From Bacillota bacterium (GTDB lineage: Bacteria; Bacillota; Clostridia; Lachnospirales; CAG-274), in contig JAGAHK010000422.1 in NCBI GenBank assembly GCA_017627115.1, positions 1-18,446 on the forward strand: a DNA stretch of 18,446 bases, given 5' to 3'. The notes under the pieces were generated by a model. It was not told the origin of the DNA. It worked only from the letters and a program-made list of their open reading frames with translations, and did not search any database. The position numbers and the translations under genes were made by a program. Shown piece after piece: positions 6,296-14,758 of the stretch. Position 1 is the first letter of the stretch, and every line of letters starts with the position of its first letter.

Positions 6296-6928
6296 TTACG
6301 CCTCAAGAGCTGCAACGACCTTTTTGAATATCTCGTCGATATCGCCTGTGCCGTCAACCTCAAAGAGGATGCCCTTGTTCTTGTAATAGTCTATTACCGG
6401 AGCAGTTGTTTCATGGTATACCTTCAAACGGTTAACAACTGTTTCCTCATTATCGTCTTTACGCTGGATAAGTGCTTCACCGCAGGAGTCGCACACGCCC
6501 TCTGCCTTTGGCGGATTGTACTTGATGTGGAACATCTGTCCGCACTTGGGGCAGCCGCGTCTGCCTGTCATTCTGTCAACGATTACAGAATCGTCAACAT
6601 TGAAGCAAACTACCTTGTCAAGCTCGCCCGTGATAGCGCCCAGACCTTCTGCCTGTGCAACATTTCTGGGGTAGCCGTCAAGGATATAGCCGTTTTTGCA
6701 GTCATCTTCCTTGATGCGCTCTGCAAGCATAGCAGAAACTATATCATCGGATACAAGACCGCCTGCATTCATTATCTCGCTGACTTTTTTGCCGAGCTCC
6801 GTGCCCTGCTTCATCTGCTCTCTTAAAAGATCGCCTGTGGAGATATGTGCAATATTAAAATATTTGGAAAGTTTTTTTGCCTGTGTTCCTTTGCCTGCGC
6901 CGGGGCAGCCGATAAGAACAAGTTTCAT
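6296..6928 (-). CDS. adk: Adenylate kinase, zinc-LID type
   Basis: It interconverts ATP + AMP and 2 ADP in the cytoplasm. The P-loop GCPGAGKGT is at residues 7-15, the AMP-binding region at STGDLLR (30-36) and DGYPRN (84-89), and the catalytic/LID arginine in DRMTGRRGC (118-126). The LID has four cysteines, C126, C129, C146 and C149, which bind structural zinc in Gram-positive enzymes. Length 210 is normal for the long bacterial form. It is 103 bp downstream of secY, beyond a long hairpin. The usual next gene, methionine aminopeptidase, is missing. Confidence 0.98.
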   Translation of the reverse strand: MKLVLIGCPGAGKGTQAKKLSKYFNIAHISTGDLLREQMKQGTELGKKVSEIMNAGGLVSDDIVSAMLAERIKEDDCKNGYILDGYPRNVAQAEGLGAITGELDKVVCFNVDDSVIVDRMTGRRGCPKCGQMFHIKYNPPKAEGVCDSCGEALIQRKDDNEETVVNRLKVYHETTAPVIDYYKNKGILFEVDGTGDIDEIFKKVVAALEA

Positions 6929-6954
6929 AGCCGTTACTTCCTTTCAAAACAGGC

Positions 6955-6987
6955 TATGTTTTTCCGCAGCCTGTGCGAAAAAACATA
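6955..6987 (-). other. Long 14-bp hairpin in the secY-adk spacer
   Basis: The spacer transcript folds into a 14-bp stem (6955-6968 with 6974-6987; one G-U) closed by the 5-nt loop CAGGC (6969-6973). The five bases immediately after the stem (6950-6954) read GCCTG, the exact complement of the loop. No U-run follows, so it does not look like a terminator. A processing or stability element, or a control point for adk, is more likely. Confidence 0.75.
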
Positions 6988-7031
6988 TACCTAAAATGCA
7001 ATTTACTTTTTGCGGCTTTATCGCCGAAAGC

Positions 7032-8270
7032 TTAGCTTAAAAAGCCCTTGTAGTGACGCATAAGCATCTGAGCTTCAAGCTGCTTAACTATTTCAAGCGC
7101 AACACCCGTTACGATCAGAAGTGTTGTACCGCCGAAAGATACGTTGATGTTGAATATCTTTTCAAGCAGGATGGGCACAAGCGCGATAAACGCATATGCA
7201 CAGGCACCGATAAGAGATATTCTGTCAACTACGTTCTGTATATAATCGGAGGTCGGCTTACCGGGTCTGATACCGGGCACGAAACCGCCGCTCTTTTTGA
7301 TGTTTTCCGCAACTTCAACGGGATTGAAAGCAAAACCCGTATAGAAGAATGTAAAGCAGAAGATCAAAATTACATAAAGCACTGCGCCAACGGGATGTGA
7401 TGTGCTTAAATATCTTGCTACCGTTTCAAGCGCAGGAATGTGGAACAGCTGATTGATAGTATAAGGGAACTGCAATAAGCTGATCGCGAAGATGATGGAC
7501 ATAACGCCCGCAATATTTACCTTGATGGGGATATATGAGCTCTGACCGCCGATATATCTGCGTCCCACCATTTTCTTGGAATACTGTACGGGGATACGTC
7601 TTTCACCGTCCTGAATAAAGATAACGAATACCATTACCACAAGAAGTACGGCAATGATAGCTGCAACCTTTACCCAGCCTGCTGCGCCGTTTGTGGCGCC
7701 GACAGTGTAGAGGGCGGCAACACCGCTTGCAAGACCCGAAAGGATATTTGCAAAGATAAGGAAGGAAGCACCGTTGCCGATACCGACTTCCGTGAGTTTT
7801 TCACCCATCCACATTACGAATATAGTACCTGTTACCATAGTAACAAGCGCCATGATATATACAAAGAAGTTCTGATGAATGAAAGCTGTGTGTACGGTAT
7901 AAACCTGACCGCAGCCCTGAAGAAGCGAAAGTATAACGGCAGCAACACGAGTGTACTGGTTGATCTTTCTTCTGCCTTCTTCGCCTTCTTTGTTAATTTG
8001 TTCAAGTTTTGGAATAGCAACCGTCAAAAGCTGCATAATGATAGATGCGTTGATGTACGGTCCGATACCCATAGCGAACACCGTGCCGTAATTACCGCCG
8101 GCTATCATCTGATACAAACTGCTGTTGCCCATTTCGCCCACCTTTGAAAGGTCAAGACCGGGTACCGGCAGATGTGTACCTATTCTGAAAATGAACAGAA
8201 CAAGAAGCATATATAAAAGCCTTGTTCTTGTTTCTTTTATTTTAAACGCATTTATCAAAGTAGAGAACAA
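7032..8270 (-). CDS. secY: Preprotein translocase subunit SecY
   Basis: SecY is the ten-helix membrane channel of the Sec translocon, working with SecE/SecG, SecA and ribosomes. Family marks are PVPGLD at 35-40, GIGPYINASIIMQLL (68-82, plug and second-helix region), MGEKLTEVGIGNGASFLIF (155-173), the cytoplasmic basic loop VGRRYIGG (235-242), GGFVPGIRPGKPT (328-340) and the C-terminal MRHYKGFLS. Length 412 is within range. The start is TTG at 8268-8270; its Shine-Dalgarno (GAGGTGA) lies within the last codons of L15, one base separating the two genes, which suggests translational coupling. Confidence 0.98.
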   Translation of the reverse strand: MFSTLINAFKIKETRTRLLYMLLVLFIFRIGTHLPVPGLDLSKVGEMGNSSLYQMIAGGNYGTVFAMGIGPYINASIIMQLLTVAIPKLEQINKEGEEGRRKINQYTRVAAVILSLLQGCGQVYTVHTAFIHQNFFVYIMALVTMVTGTIFVMWMGEKLTEVGIGNGASFLIFANILSGLASGVAALYTVGATNGAAGWVKVAAIIAVLLVVMVFVIFIQDGERRIPVQYSKKMVGRRYIGGQSSYIPIKVNIAGVMSIIFAISLLQFPYTINQLFHIPALETVARYLSTSHPVGAVLYVILIFCFTFFYTGFAFNPVEVAENIKKSGGFVPGIRPGKPTSDYIQNVVDRISLIGACAYAFIALVPILLEKIFNINVSFGGTTLLIVTGVALEIVKQLEAQMLMRHYKGFLS

Positions 8271-8271
8271 A

Positions 8272-8769
8272 TCAGATCACCTCAGCTTTTCCGCCGGCTG
8301 CTTCAATTTTCTCTATTGCAGATTTGCTGAATACTTGTTTTCTGTGTGCGTTCTTCTTTTCGTTAGGGGTTTTATTGCCCTTGATCTCGGGAAGCTGAAC
8401 AGTGAACTTCTTTGTCACCTCACCGTTGCCGAGAATTTTAATACCGTCGCCGGGATGTGAAACAAGACCCTTTGACTGAAGTGCCTCAACAGTGATAACA
8501 TCGCCGCTTTCAAAAACGCTGTTAAGAAGACCTACGTTGATTGCTACGATATCCTTTGAATTGATGCACTGGAAACCTCTTTTGGGTATTCTTCTGTAAA
8601 GAGGCATCTGACCGCCTTCAAAGCCGGGTCTTACACCGCCGCCTGAACGTGCGTTCTGACCCTTATGACCCTTGCCGGCTGTCTTGCCGTTGCCCGAGCC
8701 GTGGCCTCTGCCTCTGCGGAAGCTGTTTGATGTTGAGCCTTCGGCAGGCTTTAAATCATATAATTTCAT
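8272..8769 (-). CDS. rplO: 50S ribosomal protein L15 with C-terminal-half insertion
   Basis: L15 is a late-assembly large-subunit protein with a Gly/Arg-rich N-terminal extension reaching into the rRNA. Seen here: LKPAEGS at the start, [18 protein letters not shown] (20-37), [12 protein letters not shown] (55-66) and the terminal [19 protein letters not shown]. It is 165 residues against the usual ~146. The excess is a polar segment at about 127-146 ([20 protein letters not shown]) just before the conserved C-terminal helix. Its last codons supply the ribosome-binding site for secY. Confidence 0.97.
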   Translation of the reverse strand: MKLYDLKPAEGSTSNSFRRGRGHGSGNGKTAGKGHKGQNARSGGGVRPGFEGGQMPLYRRIPKRGFQCINSKDIVAINVGLLNSVFESGDVITVEALQSKGLVSHPGDGIKILGNGEVTKKFTVQLPEIKGNKTPNEKKNAHRKQVFSKSAIEKIEAAGGKAEVI

Positions 8770-8787
8770 CTCTGATGCCCTCCCCTA

Positions 8788-8964
8788 TTAAATCTCTTCA
8801 ACTTTAACAAGATGCTGCACCTGCTTGATCATACCTCTTACAGCTGCATTGTCCTGATGCTCTGCGCTGCTGTGAAGCTTGTTTAAACCAAGTGCCTGAA
8901 CTGTCTTTTTATGTTTAGGGATCGCACCTATTGTAGACTTTACTAAAGTAACTTTTAATGCCAT
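8788..8964 (-). CDS. rpmD: 50S ribosomal protein L30
   Basis: A 58-residue protein, the normal size for bacterial L30, which binds 23S rRNA on the large-subunit surface. My translation starts MALKVTLVKSTIGAIPKHKK and continues with TVQALGLNKLHSSAEHQDNA, then AVRGMIKQVQHLVKVEEI. The LVKSxIG start, the KHKKTVQALGLNK core and the VRGMIxxVxHLVxVEE end are the L30 pattern. A purine-rich GGGGGA lies 9 nt before the ATG. It fills the expected slot between S5 (14 bp) and L15 (18 bp). Confidence 0.97.
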   Translation of the reverse strand: MALKVTLVKSTIGAIPKHKKTVQALGLNKLHSSAEHQDNAAVRGMIKQVQHLVKVEEI

Positions 8965-8978
8965 TTCAATAATCCCCC

Positions 8979-9485
8979 TTAGCTCATTATTTCTTCAACA
9001 GTCTTGCCGCGAAGTCTTGCTACTGTCTCGGGTGATGTAACATTTGAAAGACCTTCAAGTGTAGCGCAAACTACGTTCTTCTTGTTACGTGAACCCAGGG
9101 ACTTTGTTCTGATGTTCTTGATACCTGCAAGCTCGATAACCGCACGAGCGGGACCGCCTGCGATGATACCTGTACCTTCGGGAGCCGGCTTAAGCAATAC
9201 GCTTGAGCTGCCGAACTTGCCGTAGATCTCATGGTAAATACTGTTGTTTTCGTTTCTTTCAACGTAGATAAGGTTCTTCATTGCATCTTCCTTGCCCTTG
9301 CGGATAGCATCGGGAATTTCGGTTGCCTTGCCTAAGCCTACGCCAACATGACCGTTCTCATCGCCAACTACCACTAATGCGGTAAAACGGAAAGTACGAC
9401 CACCCTTAACAACCTTTGTTACTCTTTTGAGAGTAACTACTTTATCCTGCAAATCAAGGGTACTTGCATCGATTTTATTTCTCAC
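8979..9485 (-). CDS. rpsE: 30S ribosomal protein S5
   Basis: S5 lies at the mRNA entry/decoding region, contributes to fidelity and can be altered in spectinomycin resistance. The double-stranded-RNA-binding-like N-domain carries [18 protein letters not shown] (25-42) and [20 protein letters not shown] (45-64). The C-domain (about 95-165) shows [19 protein letters not shown] and GSRNKKNVV. Length 168 is normal. The start codon is GTG (9483-9485) with GGAGG 10 nt upstream. The spectinomycin-loop region around GGRTF looks like the wild-type consensus. Confidence 0.98.
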   Translation of the reverse strand: MRNKIDASTLDLQDKVVTLKRVTKVVKGGRTFRFTALVVVGDENGHVGVGLGKATEIPDAIRKGKEDAMKNLIYVERNENNSIYHEIYGKFGSSSVLLKPAPEGTGIIAGGPARAVIELAGIKNIRTKSLGSRNKKNVVCATLEGLSNVTSPETVARLRGKTVEEIMS

Positions 9486-9503
9486 GATTAATTTACCTCC
9501 CTA

Positions 9504-9872
9504 TTAGAATTGGAGACCGGCTTCTCTGGCAGCCTCGGCTAATGCCTGGATCTTGCCCTGATAAATATATCCGCCGCGGTCAAATACTACTGTTGTAATG
9601 CCCTTTGCTGCTGCCTTCTTTGCAACAGCTTCGCCAACTGCCTTAGCAGCCTCAACATTGTTTGTATATTCAAGCTTTGACTTTATGTCAGCTTCCATTG
9701 TGGATGCTGCACAAAGTGTGTTGCCTACTGTATCATCAATGATCTGAGCATAGATGTGTGAGTTGCTTCTGAAAACTGCAAGCCTCGGCTTTTCAGCTGT
9801 GCCCGAGATCTTGTTGCGCAGTCTGTAGTGACGCTTAGCTCTTGCATCTGCTCTTGATGGCTTTCTAATCAT
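9504..9872 (-). CDS. rplR: 50S ribosomal protein L18
   Basis: L18 binds 5S rRNA with L5 and L25-like proteins in the central protuberance. Recognised from [20 protein letters not shown] (14-33), [13 protein letters not shown] (35-47) and the C-terminal [20 protein letters not shown] (95-114) followed by AREAGLQF. Length 122 matches the family. It lies between L6 (27 bp) and S5 (18 bp). Confidence 0.98.
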   Translation of the reverse strand: MIRKPSRADARAKRHYRLRNKISGTAEKPRLAVFRSNSHIYAQIIDDTVGNTLCAASTMEADIKSKLEYTNNVEAAKAVGEAVAKKAAAKGITTVVFDRGGYIYQGKIQALAEAAREAGLQF

Positions 9873-9899
9873 AGAGATCTCACTCCTTTATCCTAATTC

Positions 9900-10442
9900 T
9901 TACTTCTTACCTGTTTTACCGACTTTACGTCTGATAGTTTCCGTAGCATACTTGATGCCCTTGCCCTTATAAGGCTCGGGAGGTCTCTTTGTTCTGATCT
10001 CTGCTGCGAACTGACCAACCTTTTCCTTATCGATACCGGAAACAGTGATCTTGTTGTTGTTCTCAACTGTTGTTGTGATGCCCTCGGGGTCGATCATTTC
10101 AACGGGGTGAGAGTAACCAAGTGTTAAAGTAAGCTTGTTGCCTGCCTTTGCAGCTCTGTAGCCGACACCGTTTATTTCAAGCACCTTGCTGTAACCGTTT
10201 GTAACACCCTCTACCATGTTGGCAATAAGTGTTCTGGTCAAGCCGTGAAGTGACTTGCTTCTCTTTAAATCGTTGGGACGTGTTACGATAACTTCTGCGC
10301 CCTCAACCTTTACTTCAAGATCATCTACCAACTTACGTGTTAATGTACCCTTGGGGCCCTTAACAGTAATCACATTGCCATCTTCAAGCTTAACTTCAAC
10401 GCCTGCGGGAATGGCAACGGGTAATTTACCTATACGTGACAT
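9900..10442 (-). CDS. rplF: 50S ribosomal protein L6
   Basis: L6 has two similar alpha/beta domains and binds near the sarcin-ricin loop and factor-binding site. It begins [15 protein letters not shown]. The first domain includes VKGPKGTL (27-34), the second [20 protein letters not shown] (91-110). The L6 signature [19 protein letters not shown] is at 155-173, ending VGKTGKK. Length 180 is normal. It lies 16 bp after S8. Confidence 0.98.
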   Translation of the reverse strand: MSRIGKLPVAIPAGVEVKLEDGNVITVKGPKGTLTRKLVDDLEVKVEGAEVIVTRPNDLKRSKSLHGLTRTLIANMVEGVTNGYSKVLEINGVGYRAAKAGNKLTLTLGYSHPVEMIDPEGITTTVENNNKITVSGIDKEKVGQFAAEIRTKRPPEPYKGKGIKYATETIRRKVGKTGKK

Positions 10443-10458
10443 TCAAAAACCCTCCTTA

Positions 10459-10860
10459 TTACCAAACGTAGGCGATAACTTCGCCGCCGACGCCAAGCTT
10501 TCTTGCTTCCTTGTCGGTGATAACGCCCTTGTTTGTTGAAACAATGGCAATACCCATACCGCCAAGTACTCTCGGCATATCTTCTGAACTTGTGTAGAAA
10601 CGAAGGCCGGGCTTGGAAATTCTCTTGATACCCGAAATTACCTTCTCATTCTTATCTTTACCGTATTTTAATGTGATGCGCATAGTTTTCTTTACGCCGT
10701 CTTCAATTATTTCATAACCCTGTACATAGCCTTCCTTTGTTAAGATGTCAGCTATAGCAACTTTCATCTTGCTTGAAGGAACGTCTACTGTATTGTGCTT
10801 TGCAGTATTAGCGTTTCTTATTCTTGTAAGCATATCTGCAATAGGATCGCTCATTGACAT
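10459..10860 (-). CDS. rpsH: 30S ribosomal protein S8
   Basis: S8 is a primary 16S rRNA binder of the 30S body; in E. coli it represses the spc operon at L5. Seen here: [18 protein letters not shown] (5-22), and the C-terminal signature [18 protein letters not shown] (103-120) followed by GGEVIAYVW. Length 133 is normal. Two ATG codons are close (10860 and 10854); GGAGG lies 8 nt before the first, which I prefer. I see no obvious S8-binding helix mimic around L5, though I could not search for one properly. Confidence 0.97.
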   Translation of the reverse strand: MSMSDPIADMLTRIRNANTAKHNTVDVPSSKMKVAIADILTKEGYVQGYEIIEDGVKKTMRITLKYGKDKNEKVISGIKRISKPGLRFYTSSEDMPRVLGGMGIAIVSTNKGVITDKEARKLGVGGEVIAYVW

Positions 10861-10879
10861 TAAAAAAACCTCCTTTCAA

Positions 10880-11065
10880 TTACCAGCTTGCCTTCTTGAC
10901 ACCGGGGATTTGACCTTTATAAGCTAATTCACGGAAGCATACTCTGCAAATGCCGAACTTTCTTAAAACAGAATGCGGTCTGCCGCAGATACGGCAGCGT
11001 GTATATGCTTGAGTGGAAAATTTAGGCTTTTTAGCCTGCTTGATCTTCATAGATGTTTTAGCCAT
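10880..11065 (-). CDS. rpsZ: 30S ribosomal protein S14, zinc-ribbon type Z
   Basis: The short (61-residue) S14 form with a complete zinc ribbon: C24, C27, C40 and C43 in C-x2-C-x12-C-x2-C spacing. S14 binds the 30S head near S3 and S10. The sequence runs from [10 protein letters not shown] through [20 protein letters not shown] (23-42) to the typical end [12 protein letters not shown]. This is the form encoded in the spc cluster of Firmicutes; a zinc-free long form may exist elsewhere in the genome, which this window cannot show. Confidence 0.98.
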   Translation of the reverse strand: MAKTSMKIKQAKKPKFSTQAYTRCRICGRPHSVLRKFGICRVCFRELAYKGQIPGVKKASW

Positions 11066-11083
11066 AACCTTATTTCTCCTCCC

Positions 11084-11623
11084 TTATTTCTTAAATGGCA
11101 TACCGAATAATCTGAGAAGCTCTCTTGCTTCCTCATCGGTCTTAGCGGTTGTAACGAATACTATATCCATACCTCTGATCTTGTCGATCTTGTCGTAACG
11201 GATCTCGGGGAACATAAGCTGCTCTTTAACGCCGAGTGTGTAGTTGCCTCTGCCGTCAAAGCTCTCTGCGCTTACGCCGCGGAAGTCACGAACTCGGGGA
11301 AGTGCAAGATTGATAAGTCTGTTAACAAAGCTGTACATCTTCTCGCCTCTTAATGTTACCTTGCAGCCGATAGGCATACCTGCACGCAGCTTGAAGGCAG
11401 CGATGGACTTTTTAGCCTTTGTAACGATGGGCTTCTGACCTGCAATGATAGTCATATCGCCAACAGCGCTCTCAATTGCCTTTGCGTTTTCCTTTGCTTC
11501 GCCAAGACCCATGTTGATAACAACCTTTTCGATCTTGGGAACTTCCATTTTATTCTTATATGAAAACTTCTTGATCATTGCATCAACGATCTCGCTCTCA
11601 TAATATTCTCTTAATGCGTTCAC
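11084..11623 (-). CDS. rplE: 50S ribosomal protein L5
   Basis: L5 binds 5S rRNA and contacts S13 and P-site tRNA across the subunit interface. Family blocks: [16 protein letters not shown] (28-43), [19 protein letters not shown] (60-78), [11 protein letters not shown] (108-118), [16 protein letters not shown] (126-141) and the end [12 protein letters not shown]. Length 179 is normal. The start codon is GTG (11621-11623), with GGGAGG 10 nt upstream. It lies 23 bp after L24 and 18 bp before S14. Confidence 0.98.
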   Translation of the reverse strand: MNALREYYESEIVDAMIKKFSYKNKMEVPKIEKVVINMGLGEAKENAKAIESAVGDMTIIAGQKPIVTKAKKSIAAFKLRAGMPIGCKVTLRGEKMYSFVNRLINLALPRVRDFRGVSAESFDGRGNYTLGVKEQLMFPEIRYDKIDKIRGMDIVFVTTAKTDEEARELLRLFGMPFKK

Positions 11624-11646
11624 TGTTTGATTGCCTCCCTTCGGTA

Positions 11647-11958
11647 TCAGTCGATCAGATCGCCTGACGGTCTTGCAACACGCTTTTTCACGTTCTTGCC
11701 GTCAACAACTTCAACCGTATAACCAATTCTTACAGGCTTACCCTTGTAAAGATACATTACATTGGATACATCAAGCGCAGCTTCCTTTGTAACGATGCCG
11801 CCTGCCTGCTGTGCGTTGCCCTTTGTGTGTTTCTTTATCATGTTAACGCCTTCAACGATAACTTTGCCTTTTTCATGGTCGATCTTGAGCACCTTGCCCT
11901 GTTCGCCCTTGCACTTGCCTGCAATTACCTGAACTTTATCGCCCTTTTTAATTTTCAT
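11647..11958 (-). CDS. rplX: 50S ribosomal protein L24
   Basis: L24 is an early assembly initiator of the 50S subunit at the tunnel exit. The N-terminal KOW motif is visible ([20 protein letters not shown], 4-23), followed by [13 protein letters not shown] (35-47), and a C-terminal part with [20 protein letters not shown] (74-93). Length 103 is normal. It lies 14 bp after L14. Confidence 0.98.
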   Translation of the reverse strand: MKIKKGDKVQVIAGKCKGEQGKVLKIDHEKGKVIVEGVNMIKKHTKGNAQQAGGIVTKEAALDVSNVMYLYKGKPVRIGYTVEVVDGKNVKKRVARPSGDLID

Positions 11959-11972
11959 TGAACCTTACCTCC

Positions 11973-12341
11973 TTATAATACTTCGGGAGCAAGAGACAAT
12001 ATCTTCATATACTGCTTCTCACGAAGCTCTCTTGCTACAGGTCCGAAAATACGAGTACCTCTTGGGTTCTTGTCATCCTTGATAATAACAGCAGCGTTTT
12101 CATCAAACTTGATGTATGAGCCGTCGGGTCTTGCAGCGCCCTTTACGGTACGAACTACAACAGCCTTAACTACCTCACCTTTTTTAACAACGCCGCCTGG
12201 TGTTGCATCTTTAACAGTAGCAACTATAACATCACCGATGTTTGCATATCTTCTGGTCGAACCGCCCAGAACTCTGATACATAACAATTCTTTAGCACCC
12301 GAGTTGTCGGCAACGACCAATCTGCTTTCCTGCTGAATCAT
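11973..12341 (-). CDS. rplN: 50S ribosomal protein L14
   Basis: L14 forms intersubunit bridges and binds the silencing factor RsfS in many bacteria. At exactly 122 residues it has the invariant family length. Blocks: [20 protein letters not shown] (1-20), [20 protein letters not shown] (26-45), [16 protein letters not shown] (50-65) and [14 protein letters not shown] (95-108), ending [11 protein letters not shown]. It begins 59 bp after S17, past a small hairpin at 12359-12379, and has an AAGGAGG ribosome-binding site. Confidence 0.98.
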   Translation of the reverse strand: MIQQESRLVVADNSGAKELLCIRVLGGSTRRYANIGDVIVATVKDATPGGVVKKGEVVKAVVVRTVKGAARPDGSYIKFDENAAVIIKDDKNPRGTRIFGPVARELREKQYMKILSLAPEVL

Positions 12342-12358
12342 TTAAAATCCTCCTTATC

Positions 12359-12379
12359 GAGAAAGCCAAGTGCTTTCTC
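12359..12379 (-). other. Hairpin in the S17-L14 spacer
   Basis: An 8-bp perfect stem GAGAAAGC/GCTTTCTC closes a 5-nt loop. Bases upstream in the transcript (ATCGAGA) could instead pair with TCTCGAT at the stem's 3' side, giving an alternative 7-bp helix. It lies just ahead of the L14 Shine-Dalgarno and has no U-run, so it is not a terminator. Confidence 0.6.
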
Positions 12380-12400
12380 CTGTCTCGATTTCCGAAGAAA

Positions 12401-12655
12401 TTACTTAACCTTTTCAACGATAGATACAAGTCTCCATCTCTTGTCCTTTGAGAGAGGTCTTGTTTCCATAACCTTAACACGGTCGCCGATCTGGCACTCA
12501 TTGTTTTCATCGTGTGCCTTTAATTTGTAAGTCTTCTTAACGATCTTATTGTATAACGGATGTCTTACGTTATTCTCAACAGCTACAACGATAGTCTTGT
12601 CCATCTTGTTGCTGATTACTTTACCGATTCTTGTTTTACGAAGATTTCTTTCCAC
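12401..12655 (-). CDS. rpsQ: 30S ribosomal protein S17
   Basis: S17 is an OB-fold primary 16S rRNA-binding protein important for early 30S assembly. The sequence shows [20 protein letters not shown] (1-20), [20 protein letters not shown] (21-40) and the signature [20 protein letters not shown] (57-76). Length 84 is normal. The start codon is GTG (12653-12655); an AAGGAGG ribosome-binding site precedes it. It lies 28 bp after L29. Confidence 0.98.
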   Translation of the reverse strand: MERNLRKTRIGKVISNKMDKTIVVAVENNVRHPLYNKIVKKTYKLKAHDENNECQIGDRVKVMETRPLSKDKRWRLVSIVEKVK

Positions 12656-12683
12656 TTAGATGTCCTCCTTCCGTGTTAAAATC

Positions 12684-12887
12684 TTATGCGTTAGTCTTCT
12701 GAGTAATTATTGTCTGGATCCTTGCAATGTTCTTGCGTACTTCGGAAATTCTTGCTGTATTACTCAACTGGTTTGTAGCATTCTGAAATCTTAAATTAAA
12801 TAATTCCTTTTTAGCATCGACTAAATCCTGATTTAACTCTTCGATAGTCTTGCTTCTAAGTTCTTCTACGAAATTCTTAGTCTTCAT
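12684..12887 (-). CDS. rpmC: 50S ribosomal protein L29
   Basis: L29 lies beside L23 at the tunnel exit, near the trigger-factor and SRP docking site. It is a 67-residue two-helix protein: [20 protein letters not shown] (9-28), the conserved [13 protein letters not shown] (29-41) and [19 protein letters not shown] (46-64). Only 2 bp separate it from L16, and its Shine-Dalgarno (AAGGTGA) overlaps the end of that gene, indicating coupling. Confidence 0.98.
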   Translation of the reverse strand: MKTKNFVEELRSKTIEELNQDLVDAKKELFNLRFQNATNQLSNTARISEVRKNIARIQTIITQKTNA

Positions 12888-12889
12888 TA

Positions 12890-13318
12890 TTATTCACCTT
12901 CCACTTCCAAATCAGCACGAGATACGATCTTACACTTGATAGGTAACTTGTGTACCGCAAGACGTAAAGCTTCTCTTGCAATTTCTTCGCTTACGCCGGC
13001 GATCTCAAACATTACTCTGCCGGGCTTAACAACGGCTACCCAATACTCGGGTGAACCTTTACCTGAACCCATTCGTGTTTCAGCGGGCTTTTCTGTGATA
13101 GGCTTGTCGGGGAAGATCTTGATCCAAACCTTACCGCCACGCTTGATATATCTTGTCATAGCAATACGGGCAGCCTCTATCTGGTTGGAAGTGATCCAGC
13201 TGGGCTCCATTGCTACGATACCGTATTCACCGTAAGTAATCTTATTGCCTCTCATAGCCTTGCCTGTCATACGGCCTCTGAACTGCTTACGTCTTTTAAC
13301 TCTTTTTGGCATTAACAT
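12890..13318 (-). CDS. rplP: 50S ribosomal protein L16
   Basis: L16 organises the A-site tRNA region and peptidyl-transferase surroundings. Blocks: [20 protein letters not shown] (1-20), [20 protein letters not shown] (32-51), [20 protein letters not shown] (63-82), [18 protein letters not shown] (83-100) and [13 protein letters not shown] near the end. Length 142 is normal. Its ATG overlaps the S3 stop codon by one base (TAATG), so translation is probably coupled to S3. Confidence 0.98.
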   Translation of the reverse strand: MLMPKRVKRRKQFRGRMTGKAMRGNKITYGEYGIVAMEPSWITSNQIEAARIAMTRYIKRGGKVWIKIFPDKPITEKPAETRMGSGKGSPEYWVAVVKPGRVMFEIAGVSEEIAREALRLAVHKLPIKCKIVSRADLEVEGE

Positions 13319-13983
13319 TACTCAACACTCCCTTCCTTTTTAGCTGCTTTCTTTGCAGGAAGAACCTCACCCTTGTAGATCCATACTTTAACGCCGATCT
13401 TACCGTAAGTTGTGTTAGCTTCCGCAAAACCGTAGTCGATATCTGCTCTTAAAGTCTGAAGAGGTATAGTACCGTCATGATAGCTTTCGCTTCTTGCCAT
13501 TTCGGCACCGCCTAAACGACCCGAACAAGCTGTCTTGATACCCTTTGCGCCAAACTTCATTGTTCTGCTCATAGCAGACTTCATTGCACGGCGGAAAGTG
13601 ATACGGTTTTCAAGCTGCTTTGCTATATCCTCTGCAACAAGCTGAGAGTCAAGCTCGGGCTTCTTGATCTCTTCAATATTGATCATAACCTTCTGTGCAG
13701 TCATCTTCTGAAGCTCTGTGCTGAGTTCCTGGATGGAAGCACCGTTGCGGCCGATGATGATACCGGGCTTTGATGTATTGATAGTGATCTTTACTCTTTC
13801 GTTATTTCTTTCAATGCTTACTCTTGAAACACCAGAGTTAGCTAACTTGTTTTTGATAAAAGTTCTAAGCTTGTTATCTTCAACCAAGAAGTTTGCGTAA
13901 TCCTTCTTATCGGCATACCATGTTGAATCCCAATCCTTGATGATACCGACTCTTAAACCATGTGGATTTACTTTCTGACCCAT
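13318..13983 (-). CDS. rpsC: 30S ribosomal protein S3
   Basis: S3 forms part of the mRNA entry channel and helicase activity of the 30S subunit. It starts [14 protein letters not shown]. The KH domain carries the GxxG loop in [14 protein letters not shown] (74-87). The C-domain has [20 protein letters not shown] (131-150), [13 protein letters not shown] (154-166) and [16 protein letters not shown] (194-209), then a lysine-rich tail. Length 221 is normal. It lies 15 bp after L22 and overlaps L16 by one base. Confidence 0.98.
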   Translation of the reverse strand: MGQKVNPHGLRVGIIKDWDSTWYADKKDYANFLVEDNKLRTFIKNKLANSGVSRVSIERNNERVKITINTSKPGIIIGRNGASIQELSTELQKMTAQKVMINIEEIKKPELDSQLVAEDIAKQLENRITFRRAMKSAMSRTMKFGAKGIKTACSGRLGGAEMARSESYHDGTIPLQTLRADIDYGFAEANTTYGKIGVKVWIYKGEVLPAKKAAKKEGSVE

Positions 13984-13998
13984 TTGGCTTTAACCTCC

Positions 13999-14388
13999 TT
14001 ATTTCACATCTAAGTATATTGAAATGTGAGCAGTCTTTTTGTTAATTCTGTAAGCTCTGCCCTGAGCTCTGGGGCGGATTCTCTTGAGAGTCGGACCCTG
14101 GTTAGCTGCAACATCAGCAACATACAAATCGTTTCTGTTTAACTCCAAGTTGTTCTCTGCATTAGCGATTGCAGATTTTAAAACCTTTGCTATTATTTCA
14201 GCAGCGTATCTGGGAGAGTAAGCAAGGATAGCTTCTGCTTCGTCAACGCCCTTACCTTTTATCTGGTTTAAAACTATTCTGGCCTTTGTGTCGGAAACGC
14301 GAACGAACTTTGCGTGTGCCTGAGCACGTCTGTCCTTATTCTGTTCGTTTCTTTCCTTCTTAATTTGGCTTCTGTGTCCCTTTGCCAT
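13999..14388 (-). CDS. rplV: 50S ribosomal protein L22 with basic N-terminal extension
   Basis: L22 lines the nascent-peptide tunnel with an extended beta-hairpin; macrolide-resistance changes map there. The core is clear: [18 protein letters not shown] (29-46), [10 protein letters not shown] (71-80), [18 protein letters not shown] (98-115) and [11 protein letters not shown]. At 129 residues it is longer than the common ~110, because of a highly charged start of about 20 extra residues ([18 protein letters not shown]). AAGGAGGAG before the ATG at 14388 supports this long start, and no good internal start exists. The hairpin tip looks ordinary. Confidence 0.97.
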   Translation of the reverse strand: MAKGHRSQIKKERNEQNKDRRAQAHAKFVRVSDTKARIVLNQIKGKGVDEAEAILAYSPRYAAEIIAKVLKSAIANAENNLELNRNDLYVADVAANQGPTLKRIRPRAQGRAYRINKKTAHISIYLDVK

Positions 14389-14457
14389 TTTAAGGCTCCT
14401 CCTTCCGAAATTAATTAATTTCTTCTATATAAATTAATTACAAATTAATTGTGAAAA

Positions 14458-14742
14458 TTATCTGACTTTGGACTTCTTCTCTGCGTCCTTGCCGTGACCT
14501 CTGTAAGTTCTTGTTAAAGCAAATTCGCCTAACTTGTGACCTACCATATCCTCTGTGATATATACGGGTACGTGCTTTCTTCCGTCATGAACGGCGATAG
14601 TGTGACCGATCATTTCGGGGAAGATAGTAGAACGACGAGACCATGTCTTGATAACATTTTTTGTGTTTGCCTCATTCTGTGCAACAACCTTTTTCATAAG
14701 GTGATCGTCACAAAAAGGACCTTTTTTAAGTGATCTGCTCAT
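14458..14742 (-). CDS. rpsS: 30S ribosomal protein S19
   Basis: S19 partners S13 in the 30S head. The sequence has [19 protein letters not shown] (1-19), [20 protein letters not shown] (31-50), [20 protein letters not shown] (51-70) and [14 protein letters not shown] (71-84). Length 94 is normal. It is 16 bp after L2. The following 69-bp spacer to L22 is very A/T-rich and contains a 16-bp perfect palindrome at 14407-14422. Confidence 0.98.
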   Translation of the reverse strand: MSRSLKKGPFCDDHLMKKVVAQNEANTKNVIKTWSRRSTIFPEMIGHTIAVHDGRKHVPVYITEDMVGHKLGEFALTRTYRGHGKDAEKKSKVR

Positions 14743-14758
14743 TTATCCATGACCTCCA

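Noticed and set aside
14426..14455. Promoter-like pair TTCACA / TATATA in the S19-L22 spacer
   Set aside because: The 18-bp spacing and weak -10 in very A/T-rich DNA make a chance match likely; kept out of the feature list.
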